The position numbers were made by a program, and so were the translations under genes. From Streptomyces poonensis (GTDB taxonomy: Bacteria > Actinomycetota > Actinomycetes > Streptomycetales > Streptomycetaceae), in the NCBI RefSeq assembly GCF_014650915.1, contig NZ_BMVW01000011.1, positions 186,001 through 250,000 on the forward strand: 64,000 nt of DNA, read 5' to 3'. This document shows, piece after piece, positions 33,985 through 43,964 of the stretch. The notes beneath the pieces are model-generated. The model was given only the letters and a program-made list of their open reading frames with translations. It did no database searches and had not been told where the DNA came from. How positions within the stretch are numbered: position 1 is the stretch's first letter; the number at the start of each line of letters is the position of its first letter.

Positions 33985-36225
33985 ATGTCCATCGCCAGTA
34001 CTGATCACTCCACCCTGCCCGAGGGCACGGAGGACACCGCCACGGCACCCGAGGCCGCGGCTCCCGAGGCACCCGAAGTCACGTTCGCCGACCTGGGGCT
34101 GCCCGAGGGCGTCGTCCGCAAGCTCGCCCAGAACGGCGTGACCACCCCCTTCCCGATCCAGGCCGCGACCATCCCGGACGCGCTGGCGGGCAAGGACATC
34201 CTCGGCCGCGGCCGCACCGGCTCCGGCAAGACCCTCTCCTTCGGTCTGCCGACGCTGGCCACGCTGGCCGGCGGCCACACCGAGAAGAAGAAGCCGCGCG
34301 CGGTCATCCTCACGCCGACCCGTGAGCTCGCCATGCAGGTCGCGGACGCTCTCCAGCCGTACGGCGACGTCGTCGGGCTGAAGATGAAGGTCGTCTGCGG
34401 CGGTACGTCCATGGGCAACCAGATCTACGCCCTCGAGCGCGGCGTGGACATCCTGGTCGCCACCCCGGGCCGGCTGCGCGACATCATCAACCGCGGCGCC
34501 TGCTCGCTGGAGAACGTCCAGATCGCCGTCCTCGACGAGGCCGACCAGATGTCGGACCTGGGCTTCCTTCCCGAGGTCACCGAGCTGCTCGACCAGGTCC
34601 CGGCCGGCGGCCAGCGGATGCTCTTCTCCGCGACCATGGAGAACGAGATCGCGACGCTCGTCGACCGCTACCTGAAGGACCCGGTCAGCCACGAGGTCGA
34701 CGCCGCCCAGGGTGCCGTGACGACCATGTCGCACCACATCCTGATCGTGAAGCCCAAGGACAAGGCGCCGGTCACCGCCGCGATCGCCTCCCGCAAGGGC
34801 CGCACCATCATCTTCGTCCGCACCCAGCTGGGCGCCGACCGCGTCGCCGAGCAGCTGCGGGACGCCGGGGTGAAGGCCGACGCGCTGCACGGCGGCATGA
34901 CCCAGGGCGCCCGTACGCGCACCCTGGCCGACTTCAAGGACGGGTACGTCAACGTCCTCGTCGCCACCGACGTCGCGGCGCGCGGCATCCACGTGGACGG
35001 CATCGACCTCGTCCTGAACGTGGACCCCGCCGGCGACCACAAGGACTACCTGCACCGGGCCGGCCGCACCGCGCGCGCGGGCCGTACGGGCACCGTGGTC
35101 TCCCTGTCCCTGCCGCACCAGCGGCGCCAGATCTTCCGGCTGATGGAGGACGCGGGCGTCGACGCCTCGCGCCACATCATCCAGGGCGGTGCCGCGTTCG
35201 ACCCCGAGGTCGCCGAGATCACCGGCGCCCGGTCGATGACCGAGGTCCAGGCCGAGTCGGCGGGCAACGCCGCCCAGCAGGCCGAGCGCGAGGTCGCCCA
35301 CCTCACCAAGCAGCTGGAGCGGGCCACGCGCCGTGCGGGCGAGCTGCGCGACGAGGCCGACCGGCTGGTCGCGAGAGCCGCCCGGGAGCGGGGCGAGGAC
35401 CCGGCCCACGCGCTCGCGGAGGCGCGGGGCGAGACCCCCGAGGGCGCAGCGGGCGCGGAGCCGGCCGACGCGGGCTCGCAGGGCGCCGCCGCTTCCCTGC
35501 CGGAGCAGGCCGCGCCGCAGGACGTGGAGCGGGTCGAGAGGGCCGAGCAGGACCGTGACCGTACGGAGGCGGCGTCGTACGAGCGCCCCGCGTACGAGCG
35601 CCGGGAGCGGCGTGACGACCGCGGCGGCTTCCAGCGGGACCGGGACCGTGACCGCGGCTTCAACCGCGACCGGGACCGTGACCGTGGCTTCCGTCGTGAC
35701 GACCGGGGTGACCGGGGTGACCGTGGCGGGTTCAACCGTGACCGGGACCGTGACCGGGACCGTGACCGCGGGTTCGACCGTGGTGGCCGTTCCTTCGACC
35801 GGCGTGACGACCGTGGTGAGCGCGGCGGTTTCGACCGTGACCACCGTGGCTCGCGGGACTTCCGGGACCGTGACCGCGGTGACCGTGGCTTCCGCCGGGA
35901 CGACCGCCGCGACGAGCGCCGCGACGACCGTGGTGGCCGTTCCTTCGAGCGCCGTGACGGTGAGCGCGGCGGCTTCCGCCGGGACAACGACCGCGGGTTC
36001 GACCGCGGTGGCCGTTCCTTCGACCGCCGTGACGGCGAGCGCGGTGCCCGCCGGGGCAGCGACCGCCCGTTCAACCGCGACCGCCAGGGCGACCGCCCCT
36101 CGGGCAACGGCTTCCGCTCCGGCGGTCATGACCGCCCGTACGGCCGCCGTGACGACCACCGCGGCTCGGGCTCCGGCTCCTTCGGGCGCCGCGAGGACAA
36201 GCCGCGCTGGAAGCGCAACGGCTGA
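33985..36225 (+). CDS. DEAD-box ATP-dependent RNA helicase with long Arg/Asp-rich tail
   Basis: The 746-residue protein has a full DEAD helicase core: Q-motif region FADLGLPEGVV...PFPIQ, motif I GRTGSGKTL, motif II VLDEADQM, SAT, and helicase C motifs ATDVAARGIHVD and HRAGRTARAG. From about residue 540 to the end runs a tail of charged repeats (units such as RDRDRGFNRDRDRDRGFRRD and GGRSFDRRD). This is an RGG-like RNA-binding, low-complexity region. Such helicases remodel structured RNA and assist cold growth and ribosome assembly. ATG 33985 is the likely start, though only a weak GGAAGG lies upstream. The frame opens earlier without coding character. Confidence 0.93.
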   Translation: MSIASTDHSTLPEGTEDTATAPEAAAPEAPEVTFADLGLPEGVVRKLAQNGVTTPFPIQAATIPDALAGKDILGRGRTGSGKTLSFGLPTLATLAGGHTEKKKPRAVILTPTRELAMQVADALQPYGDVVGLKMKVVCGGTSMGNQIYALERGVDILVATPGRLRDIINRGACSLENVQIAVLDEADQMSDLGFLPEVTELLDQVPAGGQRMLFSATMENEIATLVDRYLKDPVSHEVDAAQGAVTTMSHHILIVKPKDKAPVTAAIASRKGRTIIFVRTQLGADRVAEQLRDAGVKADALHGGMTQGARTRTLADFKDGYVNVLVATDVAARGIHVDGIDLVLNVDPAGDHKDYLHRAGRTARAGRTGTVVSLSLPHQRRQIFRLMEDAGVDASRHIIQGGAAFDPEVAEITGARSMTEVQAESAGNAAQQAEREVAHLTKQLERATRRAGELRDEADRLVARAARERGEDPAHALAEARGETPEGAAGAEPADAGSQGAAASLPEQAAPQDVERVERAEQDRDRTEAASYERPAYERRERRDDRGGFQRDRDRDRGFNRDRDRDRGFRRDDRGDRGDRGGFNRDRDRDRDRDRGFDRGGRSFDRRDDRGERGGFDRDHRGSRDFRDRDRGDRGFRRDDRRDERRDDRGGRSFERRDGERGGFRRDNDRGFDRGGRSFDRRDGERGARRGSDRPFNRDRQGDRPSGNGFRSGGHDRPYGRRDDHRGSGSGSFGRREDKPRWKRNG

Positions 36226-36234
36226 CGCGTAGAC

Positions 36235-36265
36235 GGAACCCGCCGGGTCTGACCCGGCGGGTTCC
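36235..36265 (+). terminator. Terminator after the DEAD-box helicase gene
   Basis: Perfect 14-bp stem GGAACCCGCCGGGT with its complement around a 3-base loop. Confidence 0.75.
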
Positions 36266-36423
36266 GCCGTTTCCGCCGCCCGAACCGCCGCCCGATCCGC
36301 CGTCCGTTCGTCCGTTCTGTTCTTCGGCGGACCGTTTTGCGGTTCCGTCGACGCGGCCGGGTCGCCGATACCCGATCGGACTCCCGGCGTCCTCCGGCTA
36401 TGCTCGGGGTGGCAACATCACCT

Positions 36424-36496
36424 GGGCCCTTAGCTCAATTGGCAGAGCAGTGGACTTTTAATCCATTGGTTGTGGGTTCGAGTCCCACAGGGCCTA
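36424..36496 (+). tRNA. tRNA-Lys (TTT)
   Basis: A 73-nt cloverleaf with anticodon loop CTTTTAA (TTT), D-arm GCTCAATTGGCAGAGC and T-arm GTGGGTTCGAGTCCCAC. The accessory toxin region begins right after it, and tRNA genes are common insertion points for mobile DNA. I see no second copy of its 3' end in the window. Confidence 0.94.
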
Positions 36497-36536
36497 CCGG
36501 TGGCGGGCAGGGCATGCAGTCCCTGACCTGCTGCGA

Positions 36537-36569
36537 AGCGCCCGGGTCGACTTCGGTCGGTCCGGGCGC
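36537..36569 (+). terminator. Terminator behind tRNA-Lys
   Basis: AGCGCCCGG (36537-36545) pairs with CCGGGCGCT (36561-36569) about 40 bases past the tRNA. Confidence 0.65.
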
Positions 36570-36599
36570 TGCCGCATTCTCACGGTCGTCACGGCCCTT

Positions 36600-39500
36600 G
36601 TCCCCTCTCTCGGGTCGGCAGAGGGTCGCGGGTCCCGTCGCGCTCGAGCGGGACCTCTTCGACGACAGCTCCCCGCTGCACCAGGCCTTCTACGCGGACA
36701 GCGCCGACAGCGACCAGTGGGTCAAGAAGGCCAATGACCAGGAGCGGGCATGGACCAGCACTGTCGGCGGACTGACGTCCTACCCTGACGAACCGCGCGG
36801 TGCGGACGAGATCTACGACAGGACCGGCCTGCTTCCGTGGCTGTACCAGTCGTACTTCAAGTCGGTCGACCTGTTCTCCCCGTCCTACGACCCGTCGCCC
36901 ACCGCTGACGACACGACGAAGGCCGCCGCGCTCGCGGTCGGCGACCCGCTGTACACCACCGGGGGCACTCCGGAGGAGCAGCAGGCGTGGAAGCTGTGGA
37001 AGAAGAACTCCGGGAAGATCGAACCCAACCAGCTGTTCGTCCCCAGGGTGTTCGCCGATGACGCCCGTGTCTTCCTGGCCTCGGGCGGCTTCCCCCGCAC
37101 GGCGACGTGCGCGCCGCCGCCCCCCTGAAGAGCGTGAGCACGGGCAAGTGCGTGGACCTGAGCGCGTTCACCAAGGGCACGGACGCGCGGCTGTGGGACT
37201 GCAAGACCGCCGCCTCGCAGAAGTTCCTGCTCAAGCCGTCCGGTCACCAGGGAACGGACAGCCCCCTGTACCCGGAGAAGGCGGAGTTCGACAAGGCGAA
37301 GAAGGTCGTCACCGACGCCCAGGCGGCGGCGAAGAAGTACCTGGCCGCGCTCAAGACCCAGCTGGAGAACGCCAAGAAGTCGGCCACGGCCTCGGACACG
37401 GCCGAGCAGGCCGCGTACGGTGTCGCGGATGCCGCGGGCGCGCCGCGGGGTCGTGGGCTTCTGGTCGGTCAGCAGAAGGCGCAGGTCACCAAGGGTTCGG
37501 TGGCGGCGCTGACGGCGATGACGAAGGCCGGCGAGACCGCCGAGGCCGCAACCAGGGCTTCCGCGGGTGACAGCGAGACCATCACGCAACGGGCCCTGGC
37601 CCAGGCGGCGCAGGTCAACGCCGGTTCCGTAAGGAGGCCGCGCACACGGCCGAGCTGCAGGCGAAGGCCGCGGCGGACGCGGCCAGGCTGCACCGGGACA
37701 ACGCCAAGAAGGACAAGGAGACCGCGGAGGCGAAGCTCGCCGTCGCGCTGAAGGCGGAAGCCGATGCCAAGGCGGCTGCCGCCGACGCGCATGCCAAGCG
37801 GCTCGCTGCGGAGGCCGAGGAGAAGACGGCCAGGGCGGAGAAGGAGACCGCCGCGGCCAAGCAGGCCGAGGCCGACCGGCACAAGAAGGACGCGCAGGCC
37901 GAGGCGGCGGACGCGAAGGACGCCAAGGACAGGGCCGAGGCCGCCGAGGGCACCGCGGTCGCGCGGCGGAACGACGCGGTCAAGGCTCGCGACAAGGCTC
38001 GCGACCTGCGGGACGACGCCTGGGACGCCGAGCGGAAGGCGGACGCCGCCCGTGCGAAGGCGGACGCGAAGGAGGCGTTCGCCCAGGCGCACGAGTCCGA
38101 CAGCAAGGCTCAGGAGTCCAGGGCGGCGGCGGACGCGGCTGCCGCGCACGCGGACGACGCCGAGGCAGCCGCAGGCCGTGCCCGGGCCGCGGCGGATGCG
38201 GCGACCGAGGCGGCGGCCGAGGCGGATGCCGCGGCCACCCGCGCCGACGCGGCCGCCGAGCGGGCTCGCTCGAACGCGGACGCCGCGCAAGCCGCCAAGC
38301 TGAGGGCCGACGCCGCCGTCGCGACCGCGACCAGCGCGGTGGCCGACGCCATCGACGCCTCCGAGCACGCCTCCTCCGAGGCCAAGGCGGCCGTCGAGCT
38401 GGCGGACGAGGCGGAGAGGCTGGCCAGGACCGCCAAGTCCGATGCGGACGCGGCGAACATGGAGGCCGCCAAGGCCCTGGCCGCCGCGGCGAAGGCCGCG
38501 GGTTTCGCCCATGTCACCGCCCAGGCCGCGGTCGACGCCGGCAGCGCCGCCGTCCAGGTCGCCAAGCCGGCCAACGACGCGGTCGAACTCGGCTCGCCGT
38601 ACGTCGACACGGACTCGGCCGCCGGCCTGGTCGTGCTGACCGGACAGGCGTCGAAATCGATCACTGAGCAGCAGAAGACCGTCGCCGACGCCCACGCCGA
38701 GAACGCGTAGGCGGAAGCAGCCGCGGCCAAGAACCTGGCCGAACAGGCGACGGGCGACGCGAAGATCGCCTACCAGTACGCCGCCAACGCGGCCGGACAC
38801 GCGGCGGACGCACGCGGGTACTCCAAGGAGGCCCTCGGGTACGCGGCCGACGCCGCCGCAGCCGCCTCGAAGGCGTCCGCGTCCCTGGCCCGCACCGTCG
38901 ACTACGACCGTAGGGCCACCGAAGACTCCGACGCGGCCGACAAGGCCGCCGGTCGCGCCGAAGGCTACACCGAGGAAGCCCGGTCCTCCGCGGACCAGGC
39001 CGCCCAGGACGCCCGTGACGCCGCAGCCACGGCCGAGCAGTTCGCCGAGGACGCCCGTGCGGCCGCCGACCGGGCCGATGCCGCCGCCACCGAAGCCGAG
39101 CAGGCCGCCAAGGACGCGCTCAAGTACGCCGAGGAGGCGCAGGAGGCCGCGGAGTCCGCGGCGCGGAAGCAGGCCAACCAGCAGGTCAGCAGCGGCGCGG
39201 GTACCGGCATCGGTGGTACGTGGTACGTCGTCGACGACGACAGCATCGAGATCACCGACGCCAAGCAGCAGAACGACTGCGTCATCGAGATCGGCTTCGA
39301 GGGCTGCACCGTCACGTTCCTCGTCACGTTCAACGCGACGGTCGACTTCTTCCTCTGTACCGATCCCGACGTACCGGCCACCGCCAACGGCTGCCCGTCC
39401 GAGGACACGCTGCTCCTGGAGAGCGCGCCCCTCAAGGGCCTGAAGAAGGAGGTCACGGAGCACTTCACGAAGTGGGAGCTGATCGAGCAGACCCTCACCT

Positions 39501-40666
39501 ACAAGATCATCAAGGCGGTCCTGGTCCAGGACTTCGTCGACTGCTGGCACGGCAGCGTCAGCGGCTGCGGCTGGGCCCTGAGCAACTTCATCCCGGGCAA
39601 GGCGTTCACGAAGATCGCCGAAGCGATCCGCGCGCTGGACGCCGCGATGAGGACAGGCATCGACGTCACCGACGCCTACAAGTCACTGAGGGCCCTCGAT
39701 CTCGATCCCGCAACGCTTGCGCGGATCGATGACACCGTCAACCTCTTCGAGGATCTGGCGACGTCCTGCAGGATCAACAGTTTCCCGGGACGCACCCTCG
39801 TCCTGATGGCCGACGGCAGCCGCAAGGCGATCAGCGACGTACGCCGGGGTGACCGCGTACTGGCGGAGGACCCCGAGAGCGGCGATCAGCGCCCGCCGGT
39901 CGTCAGCGCGACGTTCGCCCATGACACGGACCGCCTGATCCACCTCACGCTCGCCGACGGGAGCGCCCTGTCCAGCACCGCGGGGCACCGGGTCTTCGTC
40001 GTCGATCGTGGCTGGGTCCTGGTGTCGGAGTTGCGCAGAGGCGACGAGATGCGCTCGCCCGACGGGACGGTCCACGCCGTCAGCGGGCTGCGGGACCTGA
40101 CGGACCTGGAGCCGCGCACGGTCTACGACCTCACCGTCGACGGTCTGCACACCTTCTACGTGCGCGCCGAAGGCCCGCGTGCGAATGACCTCCTGGTCCA
40201 CAACTGCGCGAATCTCGCCGACGAACTGGAGTTCCCGAGAAGCGGGGCCCATACGCTGAGCCGGCACGTCGACCCGACCCCGGAGCAGGCCAGGCAGTTC
40301 GCCCTCGAGAACGAGCGGAAGGGTCTGGAACCCATCAGTACCGTGTGGACCGACCGGGACATCGCCCAGCAGGCGGTCGACCGCGTTCTGGCCCACTACT
40401 TCTTCCCCAACGGCAAGCGGAGGGGAGCCAGCTTCGACGCGCTGGACAACTTCCTCCACCATCGGGGCCAGTGGAGGAACAAGACCGAGTTCCCGATCAC
40501 CGGACGATGGGACGCGCACGAATCCCTGGGCAAGGTGTACAGGACGGACGGCTCCTGGGAGGCCGCGGGGAATGAGGTCCGCGTGGTCCTCAGGAGGCTG
40601 CCGGGGAGGGACGGCCACCAGGGCTACATCGTCTATACGGCGTATCCGCTGAAAAAGCGCTCCTGA
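36600..40666 (+). pseudogene. Decayed polymorphic toxin (coiled-coil stalk, HINT domain, RNase A-like toxin)
   Basis: One ~1350-codon gene can be followed through three frames. Frame 1 covers about 36600-37100. The reading then shifts, best explained by one lost G near 37100 (giving RTGDVRAAAPLKSV), and continues to about 37620 with a ricin-like segment (KCVDL...LWDC). A second single-base loss near 37625 leads into a long Ala-rich coiled coil, broken by TAG at 38708-38710. After it come a small beta domain, a pretoxin HINT domain (from NSFPGRTLVLMADGSRKAI to LLVHNC, about 39777-40206) and a C-terminal toxin tip. The tip has GAHTLSRHVD, STVWTD, VRVVLRR and YIVYTAYP, the pattern of CdiA-type bacterial RNase A domains. 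No signal peptide or credible start is visible, so the 5' end is probably lost too. From 38711 the last 650 codons are open. Confidence 0.82.
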
Positions 40667-40737
40667 GCGGCGTCGACGGCAATCGGCCCATGACCTGGAC
40701 CTCGGCTCGGCTTCCGGCCGCGGTTCCGGTCCGGAGG

Positions 40738-40775
40738 CCCGCGGTGGGCCCGTCCCAGGACGGGCCCACCGCGGG
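40738..40775 (+). terminator. 18-bp perfect hairpin between toxin and immunity genes
   Basis: CCCGCGGTGGGCCCGTCC (40738-40755) pairs fully with 40758-40775 around a 2-base centre. No T-run follows. It could end toxin transcription or lower read-through into the immunity gene. Confidence 0.6.
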
Positions 40776-40802
40776 AACACAGAGAAAGGCGATGAATACA
40801 TC

Positions 40803-42137
40803 GTGGCAAGACGGCGCGAGCACTTCAGCGGATACGCGGGGGACTTCGGCCTCAGCGCACTCGCGGAGAGACTCGGTGCCTCAGGCGTGCGGGCCGATGA
40901 GGCACAGGCACGCGTCCTCGCCGCAGAGGTGGCCGATGACTGCGGAGGCGAGGGCGCCGTCGAACTCGGTGCCGACCTGCGCTGCCTGCTGGAGTCCGCC
41001 GTGCCGGAAGAGCTGATGCACACGGCATGGCTGGCGGCCGCGCATCAGGGCTTCGATCCCGCCGACTTCGGCATGGGCATGCGCGACTGGCTCCGCCGGC
41101 TCGCGGACCGGTACCCGGCCCGCTCCCGGAAGGAAACCCATGGCTACCGGCCCGGATCGGTCCCGTCGAGCATGGACGAGGAGGAGTTGCGCGAAGCCGT
41201 GGCCCGGGAGATCCGGACCTCGGCGTCCGAGCTGACGCATGCCGTGGCGACGAGCGGTTCGGCTGCTCCGGTGCCCGGATCCGTGCCGGAAGCACTGGAA
41301 AGGATCGTCAGGGAGAGTGACGGAGCACTCGGCTTCCGCCTCTTCCTGCGGGCCTTGAAGGCGTACGGTGTTCCGGTCGCCAAGGACCAGTACGACCGCC
41401 TCATGGTGCTCGACACCAGGCTCCGGTACCCGGGACCGCTGGTGTACGACGGCCTGAATGTGCAGTGGCCGCCCATCGACACCACCCAGCGGGACGCCAC
41501 GGGGGACTTCGGATTCTCCGAACTCACGTCGTGGTTCACAGGGCAATGGCACGACCACACGGCCAGGGAGACGGTGCAGAGGGCCGCGGCCAACGACGAC
41601 ACCGCGGAGACCCCGGGCTCGGCGGCGGCCTCGCTGCTCGAGGACACGCTTCGTCTGCTGGAGTCCTCGCTGTCCTCCGGCACGATCACCACCTTGTGGC
41701 TGGCCGCGTCGGACCGGGGCTTCAGCATCGACCGGGCAGGCATCGACGCACGGAGCTGGCTCCGGACGATCGCGGAGGTGTGCCGCGACCGCCTGCAGGA
41801 GGTGGCTCCGTCGTACACGCCGGTCGAGCCGTCACTCCGGACCGAGCTCACCGGTCCGGTGCTTCGGGAGCTCCAGGACCTGACACTGCTGCTGGCGGAC
41901 CGGGCCGTCAGCCCCGGCTGGCACGAGATCCCGGGCACGACCGCGGCGGAAGCACTGGAACAGGTCGTCACCCGGGTCGACCCCGATCTCGGATACCGGC
42001 TGCTCCTGAGGCTCCTGCGGGTACTGGCCCTGCCACTGACCGAGGAGCAGTACGCCCGCCACCGGTCGCTCGGCGAGCGGTTCGGCTACGGCGCTTTCCA
42101 TGTCAACGAGCTGGAACTCCTGGTGGAGCACGGGTGA
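40803..42137 (+). CDS. Tandem-duplicated CdiI-like candidate immunity protein
   Basis: The 444-residue protein consists of two homologous halves (about 16-218 and 229-440). Each half starts with DFG(L/F)S, has an LLES...WLAA...GF(D/S)...WLR block and ends with an LGFRLFLRALKAYGVPVAKD / LGYRLLLRLLRVLALPLTEE block. The first ~95 residues of each half resemble the CdiI_2-type immunity fold by eye (charged helices with a WL motif after a Gly-Phe turn). The place directly after an RNase A-like toxin tip is that of the cognate immunity gene. It is intact although the toxin gene is broken. The GTG start is tentative, since AAAGG lies 14 bases upstream. It has no signal peptide, so it acts in the cytoplasm. 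Confidence 0.75.
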   Translation: MARRREHFSGYAGDFGLSALAERLGASGVRADEAQARVLAAEVADDCGGEGAVELGADLRCLLESAVPEELMHTAWLAAAHQGFDPADFGMGMRDWLRRLADRYPARSRKETHGYRPGSVPSSMDEEELREAVAREIRTSASELTHAVATSGSAAPVPGSVPEALERIVRESDGALGFRLFLRALKAYGVPVAKDQYDRLMVLDTRLRYPGPLVYDGLNVQWPPIDTTQRDATGDFGFSELTSWFTGQWHDHTARETVQRAAANDDTAETPGSAAASLLEDTLRLLESSLSSGTITTLWLAASDRGFSIDRAGIDARSWLRTIAEVCRDRLQEVAPSYTPVEPSLRTELTGPVLRELQDLTLLLADRAVSPGWHEIPGTTAAEALEQVVTRVDPDLGYRLLLRLLRVLALPLTEEQYARHRSLGERFGYGAFHVNELELLVEHG

Positions 42138-42198
42138 GCGGATGACACGGCCCGAGCCGCCACGGGTGGGATCGTCTCCCCGGTCCGCCGGCTGCTCC

Positions 42199-43434
42199 TC
42201 ACTCCACGGTCAGCGCGGGGAACGGGACGACGAACATGCCGCCCGCCCGTACGTAGTCGGTCAGGCCGGCCCTGATGTCGTCCCGGAAGTTCCAGGCGAA
42301 GAGCACGCAGTAGTCGGTGTCCGTGCGGTCGAGGGCCGTGGGAGGCGCGATGGGGATGCCGGAGCCGGGGACGTGGAGGCCGTGCTTGCGCGGGTTGTCG
42401 TCGACGATGCGGTCGATGGCGTCGTCGATGCCGGCCTGGGACATCAGCGTGACCGCGCGGGCCGAGGCGCCGTAGCCGGACAGCCGTCTGCCGCGGGCTC
42501 GCAGACCGTGGACGACGTCGTGCAGGCCGGTGTTGACCCGTCGGGTGCGGGCGGCGAAGTCGTGCAGCAGGCTGCCGTCGGTCACGCCCGCGGCCTCCTC
42601 GCGGCGGAGCAGCTCCGCGACCGCGGGGGAGACGTCGGCGGGCCGTACGGCGCCGGCGGGGCGGAGCCAGCAGCGGATCGAACCGCCCTGGGTGGGGATC
42701 TCCTCGACGTCGGTCACGGCCAGGTCGTGCCGCTCCGCCGCGGTGCGCAGCGCGTGCAGCGAGAAGTACGACATGTGCTCGTGGTAGATGAACTCGTACA
42801 TGCCGGCGGTGGCCATGGGCAGCAGGTGCGCGGCCTCCACCACGGCGTGCGCCCCCGTCGGCGCGAGGAGGCGGCGGATGCCCCGCAGGGTGCTGCCGAG
42901 GTCCCCCACGTGCGCCAGGACGTTGTTGGCCAGGACCAGGTCCGCCGGACCCCGTTCGGCGAGGATCTTCTCCGCCACGGAGTCGTCGAAGTGCGTGGCG
43001 AGGGTCGGGACGCCGTTCTCCTCGGCGTGCCGGGCGAGGTCGGCGGCCGGGTCGACGCCGAGCACCCGCAGGCCCGCGGCGGCGAAGCCGCGCAGCAGCG
43101 TGCCGTCGTTGGAGCCGATCTCGACCACCGTCGCCCCGGCGGGCAGGCGGTGGCGGTCGATCAGGGTGCGCGCGAGCGTCCCGTAGTGGCGTACGAGGCC
43201 GGGGGCCGTGCCGGTCGCGTACTTGTAGTCGCGGAAGAGGAGGTCGCGGTCCACCAGGTCGGCCAGCTGGACGTGGGTGCAGGCGGCGCAGCGGACCAGG
43301 CGCAGCGGGAAGGTGGCGGCGCGGCGGGCCTCGTCGGCGGTCGGGGCGAGGGCGTTGGCCGGTGGGGTGGGGCGCAGGTCGAGGACCGTCTCGGGGGCCG
43401 GTGCGGCGCAGAGCAGACAGCGGTCCGGGCTCAT
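42199..43434 (-). CDS. Sugar C-methyltransferase-like SAM enzyme
   Basis: The 411-residue protein has three parts. An N-terminal zinc-binding segment comes first (CLLCAAPAPETVLDL, later CAACTHVQL). A SAM-binding Rossmann core follows (VVEIGSNDGTLLRGFAAAGL). A C-terminal domain resembling a nucleotide-binding fold ends it (RLSGYGASARAVTLM...RIVDDNPRKHG). This is the architecture of NDP-hexose C-3 methyltransferases of the TylC3/NovU type. It would add a methyl branch to a keto-sugar. It is the last gene of the minus-strand cluster and overlaps the cupin gene as ATGA. Confidence 0.88.
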   Translation of the reverse strand: MSPDRCLLCAAPAPETVLDLRPTPPANALAPTADEARRAATFPLRLVRCAACTHVQLADLVDRDLLFRDYKYATGTAPGLVRHYGTLARTLIDRHRLPAGATVVEIGSNDGTLLRGFAAAGLRVLGVDPAADLARHAEENGVPTLATHFDDSVAEKILAERGPADLVLANNVLAHVGDLGSTLRGIRRLLAPTGAHAVVEAAHLLPMATAGMYEFIYHEHMSYFSLHALRTAAERHDLAVTDVEEIPTQGGSIRCWLRPAGAVRPADVSPAVAELLRREEAAGVTDGSLLHDFAARTRRVNTGLHDVVHGLRARGRRLSGYGASARAVTLMSQAGIDDAIDRIVDDNPRKHGLHVPGSGIPIAPPTALDRTDTDYCVLFAWNFRDDIRAGLTDYVRAGGMFVVPFPALTVE

Positions 43435-43931
43435 GCCTGCCTCCCCTGCCTCCGCCGGTGCAGTTCGCCGGTGAGCAGTTCGCCGATGCCCTCCAGGTAG
43501 GGGGCGACCTCGGGGCGCTCCTCCAGCGGATCGACCCGGACCACCTCGTCCTCGTAGCGGCGGCCGCGGCGGTCCCAGTCGGAGAGCGTCACGAAGACGG
43601 TGCGCTCGGGGAAGACGGTGGTGTGCGGCACGCCCTTGGGGCTGATCACCGACTGGCCGGGGCCGACCTCGGCGACGGAGATCCTGTGGTCGGCGTCCTC
43701 CTCGAGGTAGATCATGCGGCCGGAGACGACGTACATCAGGTGGCTCTCGTTGCGGTGGTAGTGGTTGCCGCGGACGGCGCCGGCCTCCGATTCGATGACC
43801 ATCGTCCCGGCGGTGTCGAAGTGGGGGAGCGCGGTGATGCTGCCGCGGAGGTCCGCGTGCACCTCCGTCGGGGCGAGGATGCGGAGGCTGTCGGAGGTAG
43901 TGGTGGGGGTGGTGGGGTTCTCGCTGGACAA
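43431..43931 (-). CDS. Cupin-domain protein (sugar epimerase/isomerase-like)
   Basis: The 166-residue single-domain cupin contains the metal-binding pattern GNHYHRNESHLMYVVSGRM (two His and a Glu) and the second motif PKGVPHTTVF with the fourth ligand. It resembles the small cupins that act with NDP-sugar pathways (epimerases, isomerases or 3,4-ketoisomerase-like proteins) rather than RmlC itself. The neighbouring epimerase and C-methyltransferase support work on a nucleotide sugar. It overlaps the methyltransferase by 4 bases and is separated from the upstream epimerase by 33 bases holding a hairpin. Confidence 0.82.
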   Translation of the reverse strand: MSSENPTTPTTTSDSLRILAPTEVHADLRGSITALPHFDTAGTMVIESEAGAVRGNHYHRNESHLMYVVSGRMIYLEEDADHRISVAEVGPGQSVISPKGVPHTTVFPERTVFVTLSDWDRRGRRYEDEVVRVDPLEERPEVAPYLEGIGELLTGELHRRRQGRQA

Positions 43932-43943
43932 CGTTTCTCCTCT

Positions 43944-43964
43944 CCGGGGGGCGGGTCCCCCCGG
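43944..43964 (-). promoter_or_regulatory. Intercistronic hairpin between epimerase and cupin genes
   Basis: CCGGGGGG and CCCCCCGG flank 5 bases. It fills most of the only larger gap in this part of the operon and may partly terminate transcription or set transcript stability. Confidence 0.5.

Noticed and set aside
36424-36496. tRNA-Lys as attachment site of an integrated element
   Set aside because: No integrase gene and no repeat of the tRNA 3' end are visible within the window. Adjacency alone is not enough.
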